Of a stretch of DNA of 64,000 nucleotides, positions 35,656-47,796 are shown one piece after another. Numbering within the stretch: the stretch's first letter is position 1; every line of letters starts with the position of its first letter. A model generated the notes under the pieces. The model was not told where the DNA came from. It was given only the letters and a program-made list of their open reading frames with translations, and searched no databases. Origin of the DNA: Adiantum capillus-veneris (lineage: Eukaryota; Streptophyta; Polypodiopsida; Polypodiales; Pteridaceae); contig CM043954.1 of NCBI GenBank assembly GCA_014529385.2, positions 3,666,501 through 3,730,500 of the forward strand, in the 5' to 3' direction. Both the position numbers and the translations under genes were made by a program.

Positions 35656-36908
35656 CACATGCCTCCATGCCAACTCCAGAGGGTGCTCCAAGAGCAAGCA
35701 AGGGACATCCACTGGAAGAAATGAGGTGACTCTAATGCATCGAGTGGGTGACACCTCTCCTAGCGGGACTATAGATGTTGAGGAAAATGGTAGAGGGACC
35801 GAGCAAGGGAAAGAAGGAAAAAAGCTAGACGATAGAGGCAGAGAAGAAGAATCACCTTTATACGGCAATACATGCATGTGAACACCCCTAGATTCCTCGA
35901 TTGTAGGGCTTGTAGTGGGATCTAGCAACACATCCACACGTAATCTTGCTCTAGATCATTGCTTGCATTCTCGAGCTTTGCATCAATGTTATTCCGCATG
36001 GGCAATTTCTTTCGCATCCCAAACTTTGTGGATGGGGTCTTTGTGCTACCTATCTTGCTTTTGAGACCTTCGTGATTGTGAACCCATGCTTATTTAGAAA
36101 AATGAATGTTAGAGTAGTTAGTGATTGAATGAAAAGAGCATAAATGCTCCAAAGTCACAAACTCACTCACTCTCAAACTCTCAAATGTAGTGCACAAAAA
36201 AAAGGATTTATATACATTGTCTCCCTAACGTAATCTAAAAAGGTGTAAATCTTGATAAGATTACACCAATCAAATTTTAGAAAAATACTTTAGATAAAAT
36301 TATAATTATCTTTTAAGTTTGTTGACTTATGTTAAGTGATTTTTAGATAAAATTATAATTATCTTTTAAGTTTGCTGACTTAAGTTAAGTGATTTTTTTA
36401 AAAATTATATAAAAAATATAATCCTTAAGTTCTCATCCAATAATAATTTAAATAAATAAAAATTTAATAAGAATCATAACTATTTTGAAATAATAAAATA
36501 TATACAAATTAAAATTAATTTACTTTAAGTTGTCTTTCAATAATTATGATGTATAAATCTATATAATTTATTCATTATTAAAAAAACTATTAAAGATATA
36601 AATAAATAATGTGGCTATGAGGTGGCCATGCATGGATGACATGGTCAGTCTATGTGGCAATATGATGTGGCGGTCAAATCCTCCTCAACTGCCATTTCTT
36701 TATGTGACATGGAAAAATGGTGACATGGAATGTTTAGGTGGCAAAAAGGTGGATGGTGAGTTGAAGAGTTGATGATGTGTCATGCTTAGTGGATTGTGAG
36801 GTGGCAGGTGACATGGCAAGCCATGCAACCACCACGAACAAGTGTCACGTGAGGTGGTGGATGACATGGAATCTAATGTGAGGTGGCATACAAGGTGGCA
36901 GTTGAGGG
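35656..36908. repeat. Segmental duplication unit R, right copy (left part)
   Basis: Matches 21943 to about 23190, including the relic-C N-terminus (Ser/Pro-rich segment on minus), the AT-rich core (36200-36600) and the ATGTGG-rich part. It is cut at 36908 by copia-A and continues at 41811. It has its own small internal duplication (TTTTAGATAAAATTATAATT near 36285 and 36340). Confidence 0.85.
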
Positions 36909-37100
36909 TGAAGGAGTACGAGCAGAAGTGTGACGCGAGAGAGAGTGCGAGAAGAAGAGCACGACGATGTGGTGAACTCGCTCTACTGTAATGTGTAGAG
37001 CATAGTGAGTTCTTATTAGGTTTTAACAAAAGAATATGTGTACATACCTGGCGGCCCGCCCACTTACCTGGGCGACCACATTGGGCTTTATACCCCAACA
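36909..37100 (-). repeat. Copia-A 3' LTR
   Basis: 192 bp, in element sense starting TGTTGGGG and ending CTCCTTCA. Carries GA-rich sequence (GCGAGAGAGAGTGCGAG on plus). Confidence 0.95.
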
Positions 37101-37113
37101 ACCTCCCACTTAA
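37101..37113 (-). promoter_or_regulatory. Copia-A polypurine tract
   Basis: On the minus strand TTAAGTGGGAGGT ends directly at the 3' LTR, the position where the plus-strand DNA primer is cut. Copia-B has the related AAGTGGGAGAT at the same place. Confidence 0.8.
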
Positions 37114-37189
37114 AGTCCAATGTGGTACTTTAAGTGTGAGAGAAGCTACTATACAAGCTAATATACAAGAGATGTAGAGAAGTGATGTA

Positions 37190-40100
37190 CTACCCTACAC
37201 CTAACTGCTTGCAAAAATGCGCAAAGCTCTCTGAGGGAAGTCCTTTTGTAAGTAGATCAGCAGGATTTTCTGTGGTGTGAACTTTGACAAGCTGAAGTTG
37301 CTTATCCTCGAGCATTTCCCTGATGAAATGATACTTCACATCCACATGCTTTGTCTTTGAGTGATAAACTGGATTGCGAGCCAATTGTATAGCACTTTGA
37401 CTATCACAATATAACACAGGCATCTCTTCTTTGATTCCCAAATCTGTTACTATTCGATTAAGCCAAATTGATTCTTTGCATGCCTCTGATGCTGCAACAT
37501 ATTCAGCCTCTGTAGTAGACTGAGTAACACAATCTTGTAATCTAGAACGCCATGATACTGCTCCACCAGCCAATGTAAAGACATACCCTGACATAGACCT
37601 TCGGTTGTCTAAGTCACCTGCATAATCTGAGTCTGTAAAACCCTTTACACTTAGCTCCTGACTCCCATAGCATATACGCATACTCTTTGTAGCTTTCAGG
37701 TATCTTAATATTCCTTTCACTGCCTCCCAATGTTTCTTGCCTGGGTTTGACATGTATCGACTTACTACTCCCACTGCAAATGCAATGTCTGGGCGAGTAG
37801 CAATCATTGCATACATCAAACTACCCACTGCAGGCGCATATGGAATCTTATCCATTTCAGCCTTTTCTTCCTCAGACACAGGACAATCTTGTTTGCTAAG
37901 TTTCACATATGGTGGCAATGGAACACTCAGTGCCTTTCCCTTCTCCATATTGAAATGTTGCAAAACCTTGTCAAAATACTCTGTTTGAGATAACCAAATC
38001 AACTTCTTTGATCTGTCTCTCTCAATGCGCATACCAAGTATATGACTTGCCTCACCCATGTCTTTCATGTCAAACGATTTTGCCATCTTTGACTTCAAAG
38101 CTGAAATTTCTTCCAAGTGCTTGCCAGCAATCAACATGTCATCCACATACAAAATAAGGATCAGCCAACTACCATCCTTAGCCTTCTTTGTATATAGACA
38201 GTGATCGAACTCACTACGTTTGTAGCCTTGAGAAAGCATAAACTTGTGGAATTTATGGTACCATGCCCTCGGTAATTGTTTTAAGCCATAAAGACTCTTT
38301 AACAACTGGCATACCCAATCTTCCTTGCCTTTCTCAACAAACCCTTCTGGCTGCTGCATGTAAATTTCCACATCTAAATCACCATGCAAGAACGTTGTCT
38401 TGACATCCATTTGGTGCAACACCAAATCTAATATGGCAACCAATGCAAGAAAGCATCTCAATGTAGTCATCTTGACCACCGGAGAAAAGACTTCATCAAA
38501 GTCAATGCCTTGTTCTTGCTTAAAGCCCTTGGCAACAAGCCTTGCTTTGTACCTTTGCTGACTATCATGAGCGGTGATCTTATACCTGTAAACCCATTTA
38601 CAAGGTAGAGCCTTTTTGCCCTGTGGTAATTTAACTAGCTTCCATGTCTTGTTTTTATGCAGAGCTATCATCTCTGACTGCATGGCCAATTGCCAGTTCC
38701 TGGAGTCCTTCATTTGCACTGCTTCCTTGTAACATGAAGGCTCATTGCAATCAGTCAACATGACATAGTTCATAGATGGAACAAACCTATCAGGAGGTCG
38801 CGTGACACGTCCAGATCTACGCACAATAGGTGGCTCAGACTCATCCACAACCTGTGGTTCCACTCTATCTTGTCCTTGCTCCTCTTGAGCCCTGACATTT
38901 TGTCTTGCACGTGCAGGTCCATCTTATTGGAAGACAACTCTTCTAATCTCCTCAACCCTCTCTGGTTTAGAATGATATTTGGATTCATTAAAGTGAACAT
39001 CATTGCTGCGGACAACCTTTCTGGATTTGGGATCCCAAAGTCTGTACCCCATCTCACCAGAATTACCATAGCCTAGAAAGATACACTTTCTACTCTTTGG
39101 CTCAAGTTTGTTCCTAAATTCCTTTGGAACGTGAGTATATGCCTCACAACCAAAGACTCTGAGATGCTTGTATGAGGGCATTTTGCCTGACCATACCATC
39201 TCTGGCACTGAATCCTTCTGCAAAACCTTGCTAGGAGATCTATTTACAAGATGAACAGCTGTTGATACAGCTTCAGCCCAAAACCCATTTGGCAGTTGTG
39301 CATTAGACAACATACTTCTAACCTTCTCTTGTATGGTCCTATTCATCCTCTCAGCAACACCATTTTGAGGAGGATTGTAAGGAGCAGTAAGTTCACATTT
39401 TATACCCTTTGACTCACAAAAGTCCTGAAAGGCCTTTGAAACATACTGTCCACCATTGTCAGTGCGTAAGCATTTAAGCTTCTTGCCACTCTGATTCTCC
39501 ACAAGTGTCACAAACGTTTTGAAAACACTAAACGCTTCATCCTTGTGCTTGAGAAAGTAAACCCATACTTTCCTCGAGTAATCATCTATAAATGTCATAA
39601 AGTAAGAAGCTCCCCCTAGAGATAGGTTAGGCATAGGTCCACACAAATCACTATGAACAAGTGCCAACTGTGTATCTCTTCTACTGCTTCTATGCTTATG
39701 TGGCTGCTGTGTTTGCTTACCATACAGACAATGTTCACAGAATTCAAAATCACTTAATGAAAAGCCAGGCAAATAACCAGAACGAGACAAGATTTCCATT
39801 CCCTTCTTGGACATATGTCCTAACAGGCTATGCCACAAAGAAACGTTCGGCTGCTCGGTTACGTTGATTACATTTTTAGAGACATTTGATATATAAATCA
39901 TGTAAAGTCCTCCAGACTTTACTCCATGTGCTACTGTCATAGAACCCTTGGATATCTTCCACATGTTCTGTCCAAAAGTGGTGATGTAGCCAGCATCATC
40001 AAGTAAACCTGTGTTGATCAAGCTCTTTGTAATTGCGGGAACATGTCTCACATTCTTCAGCGTGAAAGAAGAGCCATTCTGAAACTTCAATTGAACATCT

Positions 40101-41170
40101 CCAACACCTAAGATCTCACATGTCTGCCCATTGCCTAGCCGAACATGATCTTTAGTGGTCACATAAGAGGTAAACCACTCCTTGTTTGGAGACACATGAA
40201 GTGATGCCCCTGAGTCTATAATCCAGTCACTCAGTGCATTTCCATCAGATGCTATAAGAAGAGCTGAGTCCATTGTATTCTTCAAGAAGTAGATGTCTCC
40301 TGACACTAGACTGTCATCCTCTGCAACAGTGTTTGTCACATTTGTTTCTTGAATCTTCACTGAGGACTTGTTCTTCTCACCATGGTCTTCAGCTTTCTCT
40401 TTGCCTTTTTCTGCTTTCCATTCTCTGCAGTCTCTTTTCATGTGACCCTTCTTGCCACAATGGTAGCATTCTATGTCACTCTTGCCTTTAGCACTGCGGG
40501 ACTTGCTACGAGACTGATTCCTCTTTCCACCTTTGTACTTTTCTTTGGTCCTTCCCCTGACAACTAAGGCTGTTCCTTTGCCTTTGTCCATTGTCTTTCT
40601 ATCGGTTTCTTCAGTAAGCAGACTTCCTTCTACACCTGCTATGTTCAAACCATCTGGAGGTGCAGAATTACTCAAAGCTGTGCGAAAAGTGTCCCAACTT
40701 TCTGGCAATGTGATCAACAGGAACATAGCTCTAACAGGTTCATCAAACTTGACACCTTGAGCTGACAGCTGACTATAGATTGTGTTGAATTCATTCAGAT
40801 GATTGGACATAGGTGTCCCTTCTTTTATCTTCAAGTCAACAAGCTTCTTAAGCCAGTATACCTGTGAAGCTGCACTCTGCTTCTCATAAAGATCACTCAG
40901 CTTTAACCATGCTTGATAAGCCGACATCTCGTCTGCTACATTGAAGTAAACACTTTCTGCCAAAGTCAGCATAATGGTAGAAAGTGCCAATTCATCCATT
41001 TTGCTCCATTCATCTTCGTCCATATCTTCTGGTTTTATCCCCTTGAGCTTTATATGTTTTATCTACTTCTTTTGTACCAACACGTGCCAAATCTGCTTCT
41101 TCCACAATGGAAAATTGGTTCCATCCAGCTTCTTGATATTGTAAAGAGCAGTGTCCTGTGATCCAGCCAT
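37190..41170 (-). pseudogene. Copia-A Gag-Pol polyprotein, two stops from intact
   Basis: ATG at 41170 opens Gag. A TAG at 41063-41065 falls where the related copia-C Gag has Gln. From 41023 the frame is open for 699 codons: CCHC knuckle (CYHCGKKGHMKRDC, about residue 186), protease DSGAS (about 270), GAG pre-integrase (WHSLLGHMSKKGM), and integrase with D (HSD, about 459), D (TDNGG, about 521) and E (about 559). A TAA at 38922-38924 interrupts, and the same frame continues to 37190. That part holds reverse transcriptase with YVDDM (about 240 codons after 38863), RNase H with STTEAEYVA, and ADLLTKGLP at the end. One polyprotein makes all proteins, as in Ty1-copia generally. Confidence 0.95.
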
Positions 41171-41599
41171 AGCTACGCTTCACAGTAGTTTACTTTTCTG
41201 GGAAAAATTCGGCAGAGTTTTCCCTGTCTGTGTGTAGATGCGCCCGTGTCGTATGTGACACGCCTCCAAGAACTGTGAGTCGTCCTTCGATGTGTAGACA
41301 GCCACAAATCAACACTCTGGGAGTGTCGATATCCTCAGCACCTGCAGTCGTAGACCAAAAACCCCAACTTTGCAGAGTCGGATCTGCACCCGTCGAGACC
41401 ACGTAGTCGAAAATGGCCTACGCAGACCTTTGTCGAAGCCGAACGGTGGCCGAGATGACCTCAGAATGAAATTCTGAGAACACAAAGCCCTTCGGGTTTC
41501 CCCACAGGACTTGGGGCCGTGTCTTCGCCTGTCGAATTTCACTCCAATCTGAGTTGGTGACTCTAGCCTCCTGCAGTGCTGCCCCGAGCCTCGATCTGA

Positions 41600-41611
41600 G
41601 CTCTGATACCA
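41600..41611 (-). promoter_or_regulatory. Copia-A primer binding site
   Basis: TGGTATCAGAGC on the minus strand, two bases inside the 5' LTR. This is the usual plant copia site complementary to the 3' end of initiator tRNA-Met. Confidence 0.93.
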
Positions 41612-41613
41612 GT

Positions 41614-41805
41614 TGAAGGAGTACGAGCGGAAGTGCGACGCGAGAGAGAGTGCGAGAAGAAGAGCACGACGATATGGTGAACTCGCTCTACTCTAATGTG
41701 TAGAGCATAGTGAGTTCTTATTAGGTTTTAACAAAAGAATATGTGTACATACCTAGCGGCCCGCCCACTTACCTGGGCGACCACATTGGGCTTTATACCC
41801 CAACA
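41614..41805 (-). repeat. Copia-A 5' LTR with promoter
   Basis: 192 bp. In element sense a TATAAA box lies only about 9 bases from the LTR start (41792-41797 on plus as TTTATA), so almost no U3 lies upstream of it. That is compact even for copia LTRs. Confidence 0.9.
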
Positions 41806-43004
41806 GAGGGTTGTGGATGAGGTGGTGTTTAAGATGATGTGGCACACCAGGTGTGAAGTCAAACTTTTGACTATGGTGATGTGGAAGGTGACATGGGGTG
41901 ATGACATGGAATTTTGGTGATATGGCAGCCTCTTTGTATGACATGGAATAGACAAGTAGGATTGGGAGAAAGAGACCAAAACCATGAAATATGGACAAGT
42001 GTCAAAATTTCTAGGCTTGACACTTTACCAAACCTAAGGAGCCACATCTTAAGTTAATTGTGGAAGTGAAAAAATTAAAACAGTAGAAAAGTACCTTTCT
42101 CTAACTCAAATTGACTCAATTGTTTTTTTCATGAGTACTTTATAATGAAAGCTATAAGATACATGAAAATCAAATTGAATGGCAATATAAATTGTTTATT
42201 ATATTTTTTTAAAAACTCCCTTATTTGAGTAGTCTTTCCTATTTTTCGAGCTAGATCTAAACAAAATGAACCATTAAAGATTCTACTTTTTTATATCGTC
42301 ACATTCTACAGGTCATAAATAATCAAATGGATCTTGGAAAATAGTTTATACAACATTAGAGATCTGGTGTAAAAAATTAACGCTTTTTATCACATCAACT
42401 CTAAAAAAGAAAAAAACCAAAAAATTATCAAAAAATCAAGTTAAATTGCTTGTCAAGTGAGTTGTTGATGTGCAAAAGGACAAGTCAAGAGAATGAATTA
42501 TTATAAAGATATAGATAGTTACAATGTTGTGATAGGGCGTGGCAGGCTGGACCAAAGTACTTCTTGCACTTGCTTCTTTTTTTTTATCATTAACTTTTGT
42601 ATTTTATTCATTTCATTTTATTTCTTTTCAATTTCATTTTAATTTCATTTAATTTTGTTTTTATTTCATCTCAATTCAATTTCATTTTATCCCTTTACAT
42701 TTCATTTCAATTTCATTTTCTTTTTTTTCTTACTTTCATTTCATTTATTTGTATATTAGTAAAAAAAATACAAAAAGAAAATCATTAAAAAATCACGCAA
42801 AAATAAAAAAAAATACAAAACTCATTAAAAAAATCAAAAAACTAAAATTTCTATTTTTGTTTGAAAAATTGAAGATCGAAACTTTCCATAGTGTTTAATA
42901 CTATGCATTTTGTGTGGAAACCAAATCTTGCACACGCAAGCAAGTCAAATATACATAATAGTGTGAAGAAACAGATTGTTTTTTGGTAATTCTGCTAAGG
43001 GCCA
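41806..43004. repeat. Unit R right copy (right part) with two extra insertions
   Basis: 41811-42040 continues the match to 23190-23400. Then about 420 bp (42045-42455) have no counterpart in the left copy, and the match resumes near 42456. A second extra stretch at about 42567-42843 is low-complexity TTCATTT/AAAAAT sequence. No gene is present. Confidence 0.65.
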
Positions 43005-43655
43005 CTATTGAAAGTGGGTACACCTTATCATGCATACACCCTGCTTGAGATGTAGAAAATTCTCTTTTCTAGAATCAATAAACATGAGAATTTCATCGAG
43101 GAAAACAATAACAAACTTGCCCTGATATGGTCTCAAGACACTATCCATAAGTGTCATGAAAGTAGCTAGCGCATTAGTCAACCCGAAAGGCATAACCAAA
43201 AATTCATACTGTCCAAACCATGTTCGAAATGCAATCTTGGGTATATCTGCAAGTCTTATGCGTACTTTATGATACCCTGATCGTAAGTCTATCTTCCTAA
43301 AGATACACGCATGAGTGAGCTTATCAAAAAGCTCATCCGCTCTTGATAAAGGGTATTTGTTCGTAATAGTTACCGCATTTAATCCTCGATAGTCTACGCA
43401 CATGTGCATACTACCATCTTTTGTCTTTACCAATAAAATTGGAGAATCCCATGGTGAAGAACTCAATTGTATAAAACCTCTATTGAGAGAGTCAGCAGGC
43501 TGACGTTCCACCTCAACACCCTTAGAATGGTTCATTCTATAGGGTGGTTTACTTATGGGTTTACTGCCTGCAACCATGTCTATGATATGCTGTACAACCC
43601 ATGTTAACGGTAACCCTGGTGGTAAATCATGTGGAAAAACATTTGTATATTCCAT
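43005..43655 (-). pseudogene. Gypsy-2 reverse transcriptase fragment, right copy
   Basis: A 216-codon minus-strand frame has [52 protein letters not shown] and FLDEIL. It is longer and cleaner than the left twin, but shares the Asp-Glu in place of Asp-Asp at the active site, so that change predates the duplication. Upstream on the minus strand the solo LTR (43741-44488) separates it from protease and Gag parts of the same element. Confidence 0.88.
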
Positions 43656-43740
43656 TAATAATTTCTTTAAACTCTTAGCAACATTTTCTTGTTCAAGAGA
43701 GAGAGAGAAGTAGCTATAGATGGAATAAAAGGGAGAGAAG

Positions 43741-44488
43741 TGTTGGGAAATAGGACGTAGCTAAGTAGATAATTGAGTAGTTTACTTAAAGGAGAGAGAT
43801 AATTTTCACACTTGAGAGATTGAAGAGGAGAGAGAGAGAGAGAGCACACGATATACGTGGTTCACCCAATGTGGGCTACGTCCACAGGAAAGCAGCCACT
43901 CAATGGCTTTAGTACTTCAAAACAAGAAGTAGATTACAAAGGGATTATACCCTTTTGGAGTTCCCGCCTTGCTTCACTTTCACCACCTCACATCAACTTC
44001 ACAATGCACCACAATGCTTCACCGTCCGTTTTTGTGTGTAGAGGAGGCCTCCTTTTATAGGCCAAAAGGGCTCCCATCTCTCATGAGAGGTAGCCGTGTG
44101 TAGCCGCCCTTGTGTTGACAAGTCCAAATTGGACCCTCCAATCCATCCATGTGTAGCCGCCCTTGAGAAGACAAGTTCGCCTTTGAAATCGGCCATCACT
44201 CATTGAATTTGGCCACCGGACACCGTCCATTGACTTTTGACCATCGGCCATCAACCATTGATTATTGGCCATTGGCCAACCAGCTAAACGACCGGCCATT
44301 TTTTTTATCACTTTTCAGCCATCATTTGGCCATGCAAAAAGGAATATTCCGATGGCCATGAAAATTTTGGTTTTTGACGAGTGATTTTTCTTCACGGACG
44401 ATGGCTTCTCCTCATAATGGGGGGCATTACAAATGTGGGTTTTTTAAATAGAAAATTACAAGGGGTAAATCAGGCTCCATACTTAACA
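43741..44488 (-). mobile_element. Solo LTR of copia-B type
   Basis: 748 bp bounded by TGTTG...TAACA and flanked on both sides by AGAAG (43736-43740 and 44489-44493), a perfect 5-bp target duplication. It is closely similar to 24521-25271, including the TATA-like box (44053-44060 on plus). The left flank equals that of the left copia-B, so both derive from one insertion, and this one lost its interior by LTR-LTR recombination. Confidence 0.92.
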
Positions 44489-44493
44489 AGAAG

Positions 44494-45360
44494 CATGCGC
44501 AAATAAAACATGATCTACATTAGAAAGAAAATGACACATAGAGTAACACAAGAAAACTTATTCTAGTTCATTATTAGAAGTGAGCTTCATAAGCTTAGCT
44601 GTACAAATGAGTGGTGAAGAAGGCACATCCTTCTCTCCCAACAGAATCACGTGCACAACATTGGATTCAAATATTAAGTTGTTGTACTCATAACTACGCT
44701 TAAGTGATGTTCTTAGACTATGTAACCACTCTCTACCTAGTACCACATCTGTCTGCTCCATACTCGTAACTTGGAAATTCAAGCATTTATGGTACCCTTG
44801 AATTTCCAATGGTATATCTCTCACTTGAGTGTCCCACACCTCGGTATCATGGCCGGTTATCATCGCTACCTTGTAATGGTGGAAACTGGGAGCTTGAGAC
44901 AACTTGAGCCATTTCACTAACGTATAGTTAATGAAATTGTGCCAAGCACCATCATCCACCAAGATCTGCACCTTGTGCCCTTAGATGGACCCATGCATAC
45001 ACACCAACTCACGTGGACCAAAGGTTGGCTACCACATGAAATCTGTGATACAACATTCATGCACCACCTCGGTGTCTGTTACCTCCACCTTGGAGAAAGG
45101 AGATGAGGACTCAAGAGGCAACAGATGCACCATGTGCACTGCTATCTCTTTGTCTTTGGTAGTAGATTTCCCCTTCTGAAAATCCTTTTTACCCTGCCCA
45201 CTCTCTAAACATGTAAAACAAAGTTTTTCTTTTTTAGCCTTCTCAAACTCTTCAGTGGAGAGAGGACCTCTAGATGTTGGGGTGGTAAAGACCAATGTGT
45301 CGTGCCTAAGTGTTGGGCAGCCGGAGACTAATTGAGAACTGTCACTGACCATTCATTTTA
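44494..45360 (-). pseudogene. Gypsy-2 protease and Gag zinc-knuckle fragment
   Basis: Minus-strand frame 44971-44558 has VDDGAWHNFI, which resembles the retropepsin VDSGATHNFI with Ser to Asp, and VLGREWLHSL. Upstream, 45352-45029 encodes CFTCLESGQGKKDFQKGK, a CCHC knuckle in which the His and last Cys are lost. It is the continuation of the gypsy-2 element interrupted by the solo LTR. Confidence 0.75.
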
Positions 45361-45364
45361 CATA

Positions 45365-46855
45365 AAACAATAAGGACTCATAACCCTAACACTATTGTGT
45401 TTGGAGTCCACCCAAACCTGTGTCTTCTCTCTTCTCCATTGTTGCACACACACAAGCTCTTGCACGCGCACTTCAATTGGTATCAGAGCTTAGGGATTGG
45501 GAGCACCATTGGAGCTCAACAAGGAAGCAGGCAGAGAAGCATCCAAAACTACAACCCGTTTTTGCAAATCTGTTTTGGCCTATCAAAACGTCTTCATTCA
45601 AGCCGATTCTCGCTAATCTTGATTGTTTTGCAGAAGAAAGTTCTCTCAAAATCTTCACCAATTTTGAGATACATCACTTAGACTTCTTGCAGGTCGTGAA
45701 GTACAAGATACAATTTTTTACAAATCTATTTTGACCTGTAAAAACAACTTATTTCATGTCCATGCCAACATTCCCCAACCTTTTTTGTACAGTCTACAAA
45801 TTTGCAGAAGGAAGTTTCTGCAAATTTTGTAGGGTTTGAGAGATATTCAGTTCAGACAACAGGGTGGTCTACCTTCGTCTGTTCTTTTGCGTGCAGGTTT
45901 TTGTTGCAGAGTCTTTCTGCAACCTTTGTCATATAAATATTTGATGTAAGATCTTGAGGGTATGTTAAATCAGAAAAACCACCACATCGGTTACAGAAAA
46001 GGATTTTTGTGGCTGATATAAGATCTTATGCGGTTTATGTATTGTGATGGAAATATGCAAAGCCTATTTTTGAGGGTCGTAATAAGGTTTTATTGAGCTG
46101 GGGGATTCTCAAATGTGGAAATACTTTCAATGATATAGGTATTGGAGAGAGCCTCCAACATCCCCATAGTTTTGGCATTGACATGGGATGTATGTTTATG
46201 CGGTTAGTGCAGTATTGGTGTGCATCTATTGACCCTCCATTGTTGGCATTGTTGTCATCGTTATGCGTATGCGTTTGACAGTGTTCAATTGGTCAGTGAC
46301 ACTCTTCTAGAGTTGGAGACACTAACAATGATAGTTCTTTGAGGTTCTATATTGCCAATTTATCCATTTTGATAAGTGTTTCAATCATTGTACACATTTA
46401 TTTTGGGCTCAGAAGTCAATTTTGTAGGGGAGACTCTCCCAAACTTTTTCAGATTTTCTACCATCTTCTTTCAAGTGCATCATATCTATCACTTTTGTTC
46501 CTTGTAGAGTGATGGCTTCATCATCAAAGAACTCTTTGTTCAACATTGAGAAGTTAGATGGCACTAACTTCCCATTTTGGAAGGAACAAATTTACAATGT
46601 CTTAGTACTAAAGCAACAGATATGTCTGATAAGGATGAAGGGGATAAAGACTGAGGATATGGATGAGTATTATTGGCACGAGTTGGATGAGCTTGCCAAG
46701 TCCACCATCATGCTGACTTTGTCAAAGAATGTGTACTTCTATGTGAATATGGAAAATACTAGTTATGAGCTATGGAAGAAGTTATGTGACTTGTATGAGA
46801 AAAAAAGTGCAACATCACAGGTTTATTGGATGAAAAAGTAAGCTGATTTAAAGTA
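45365..46855 (+). mobile_element. Copia-C: 5' LTR end, primer site, leader and truncated Gag
   Basis: TGGTATCAGAGC at 45478-45489 follows a TCA LTR end (45475) by two bases, on the plus strand. The LTR's own left edge is unclear; at most about 110-120 bp are present. After a 1-kb leader, ATG at 46512 opens a Gag N-terminus (LDGTNFPFWKEQI, TIMLTLSKNVYF, DLYEKKSATSQVYW) clearly related to copia-A Gag. It breaks off at about 46850, after the segment matching copia-A DLK. No pol follows, so only the 5' end survives. Confidence 0.85.
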
Positions 46856-46889
46856 AATTTGGACCTTGTTTGGCCTATTTACCAAGCAA

Positions 46890-47330
46890 AGACAAGAATT
46901 GTCAGACATCCTACTCTTGGAGTGCACTAGAAGCTCTTGCAGCCTAAATCTTGACCTATTGGCATCCAAAATCAATTCTAAGCATACCATTGTGTTGTTG
47001 AGCACTAGGAGAATCTTGGGATCATGTTTGGACAAAATCTGAGCAGTTAGACATCCTACGCGTAGGATGTCTCCAGCTTGATTTAGGACTCCAAACCAAC
47101 TTATGAGCACACCACTGTGATCAGCACATCAAGGAGAAGCTGGGGTGAAAATTTCAAGTCATTCTGAGCAAAAAGACATCCTACGCGGATGTCTCAAGGC
47201 CACTTTTGACATCCAAACTCAAATCTGAGCATACCATTGTGTTGCTGGACTTAAGGGGAGTCTCTGGACCAAATTTTGTTAAATTCTGAGCATATAGACA
47301 TTCTACGCGTAGGATGTCTCTAGGCCAGTT
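46890..47330 (+). repeat. Palindrome-bearing repeat (GACATCCTACGCGTAGGATG)
   Basis: The sequence GACATCCTACG and its complement form a perfect 22-bp palindrome near 47053-47074. Variants recur near 46908, 47166 and 47288, so spacing is about 115-145 bp. Between them, phrases such as ACCATTGTGTTG and GGAGAATCTTGGG or GGAGTCTC also recur. The block lies exactly where copia-C is truncated and before the Gag-protease element. Confidence 0.8.
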
Positions 47331-47796
47331 TTAGGGTCCAACTATAATTTTGACCATACATAATTGTTCACAGTGTCACAAAGATCCCAAATCTTTTTCA
47401 AAATTGAATTTGGACTCATTTTGACCATTCTAAAGTGCATTTCACTATTTTGGCCATAACTTTCACAAACGATATCGGATTGGAAAAGTTTTTATATCAA
47501 AACGTAGCCTGAGAGCGACTCTACAGATCTTAGAGCGAAAAAAACGTCGTTTGAGGCCTCAAAATACATCCGGAAGTCAGGGGTGTCTGAAAGCGACAAT
47601 TTGCGAGAATTGTGAGAAAACGGTTGCGGTTTTGGACATAGTTTTGACTTTTCCCTAACCAAAGCACTTGAACACAGTGGACTAAGTCTACTTGAACCAA
47701 GCAAAAGCTCTTAAGCCCAGAAATCATGTCTACCCTAGATTCAAACGCAGCTTACACAAGCTTGGAGATCCGAAGATAGAGGAATATCCTCCCACA

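Larger units (their letters stand above)
36909..41805 (-). mobile_element. Copia-A: complete Ty1-copia element (4,897 bp)
   Basis: Two 192-bp LTRs (36909-37100, 41614-41805) with TG...CA ends and a 5-bp target duplication GAGGG (36904-36908 and 41806-41810). It reads on the minus strand: primer site, gag-pol, purine tract. The LTRs differ at 5 of 192 positions by eye (about 97.4% identity), which makes it the youngest insertion in the window. Apart from a TAG and a TAA the polyprotein is open. Its insertion splits the right copy of duplicated unit R. Confidence 0.97.
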
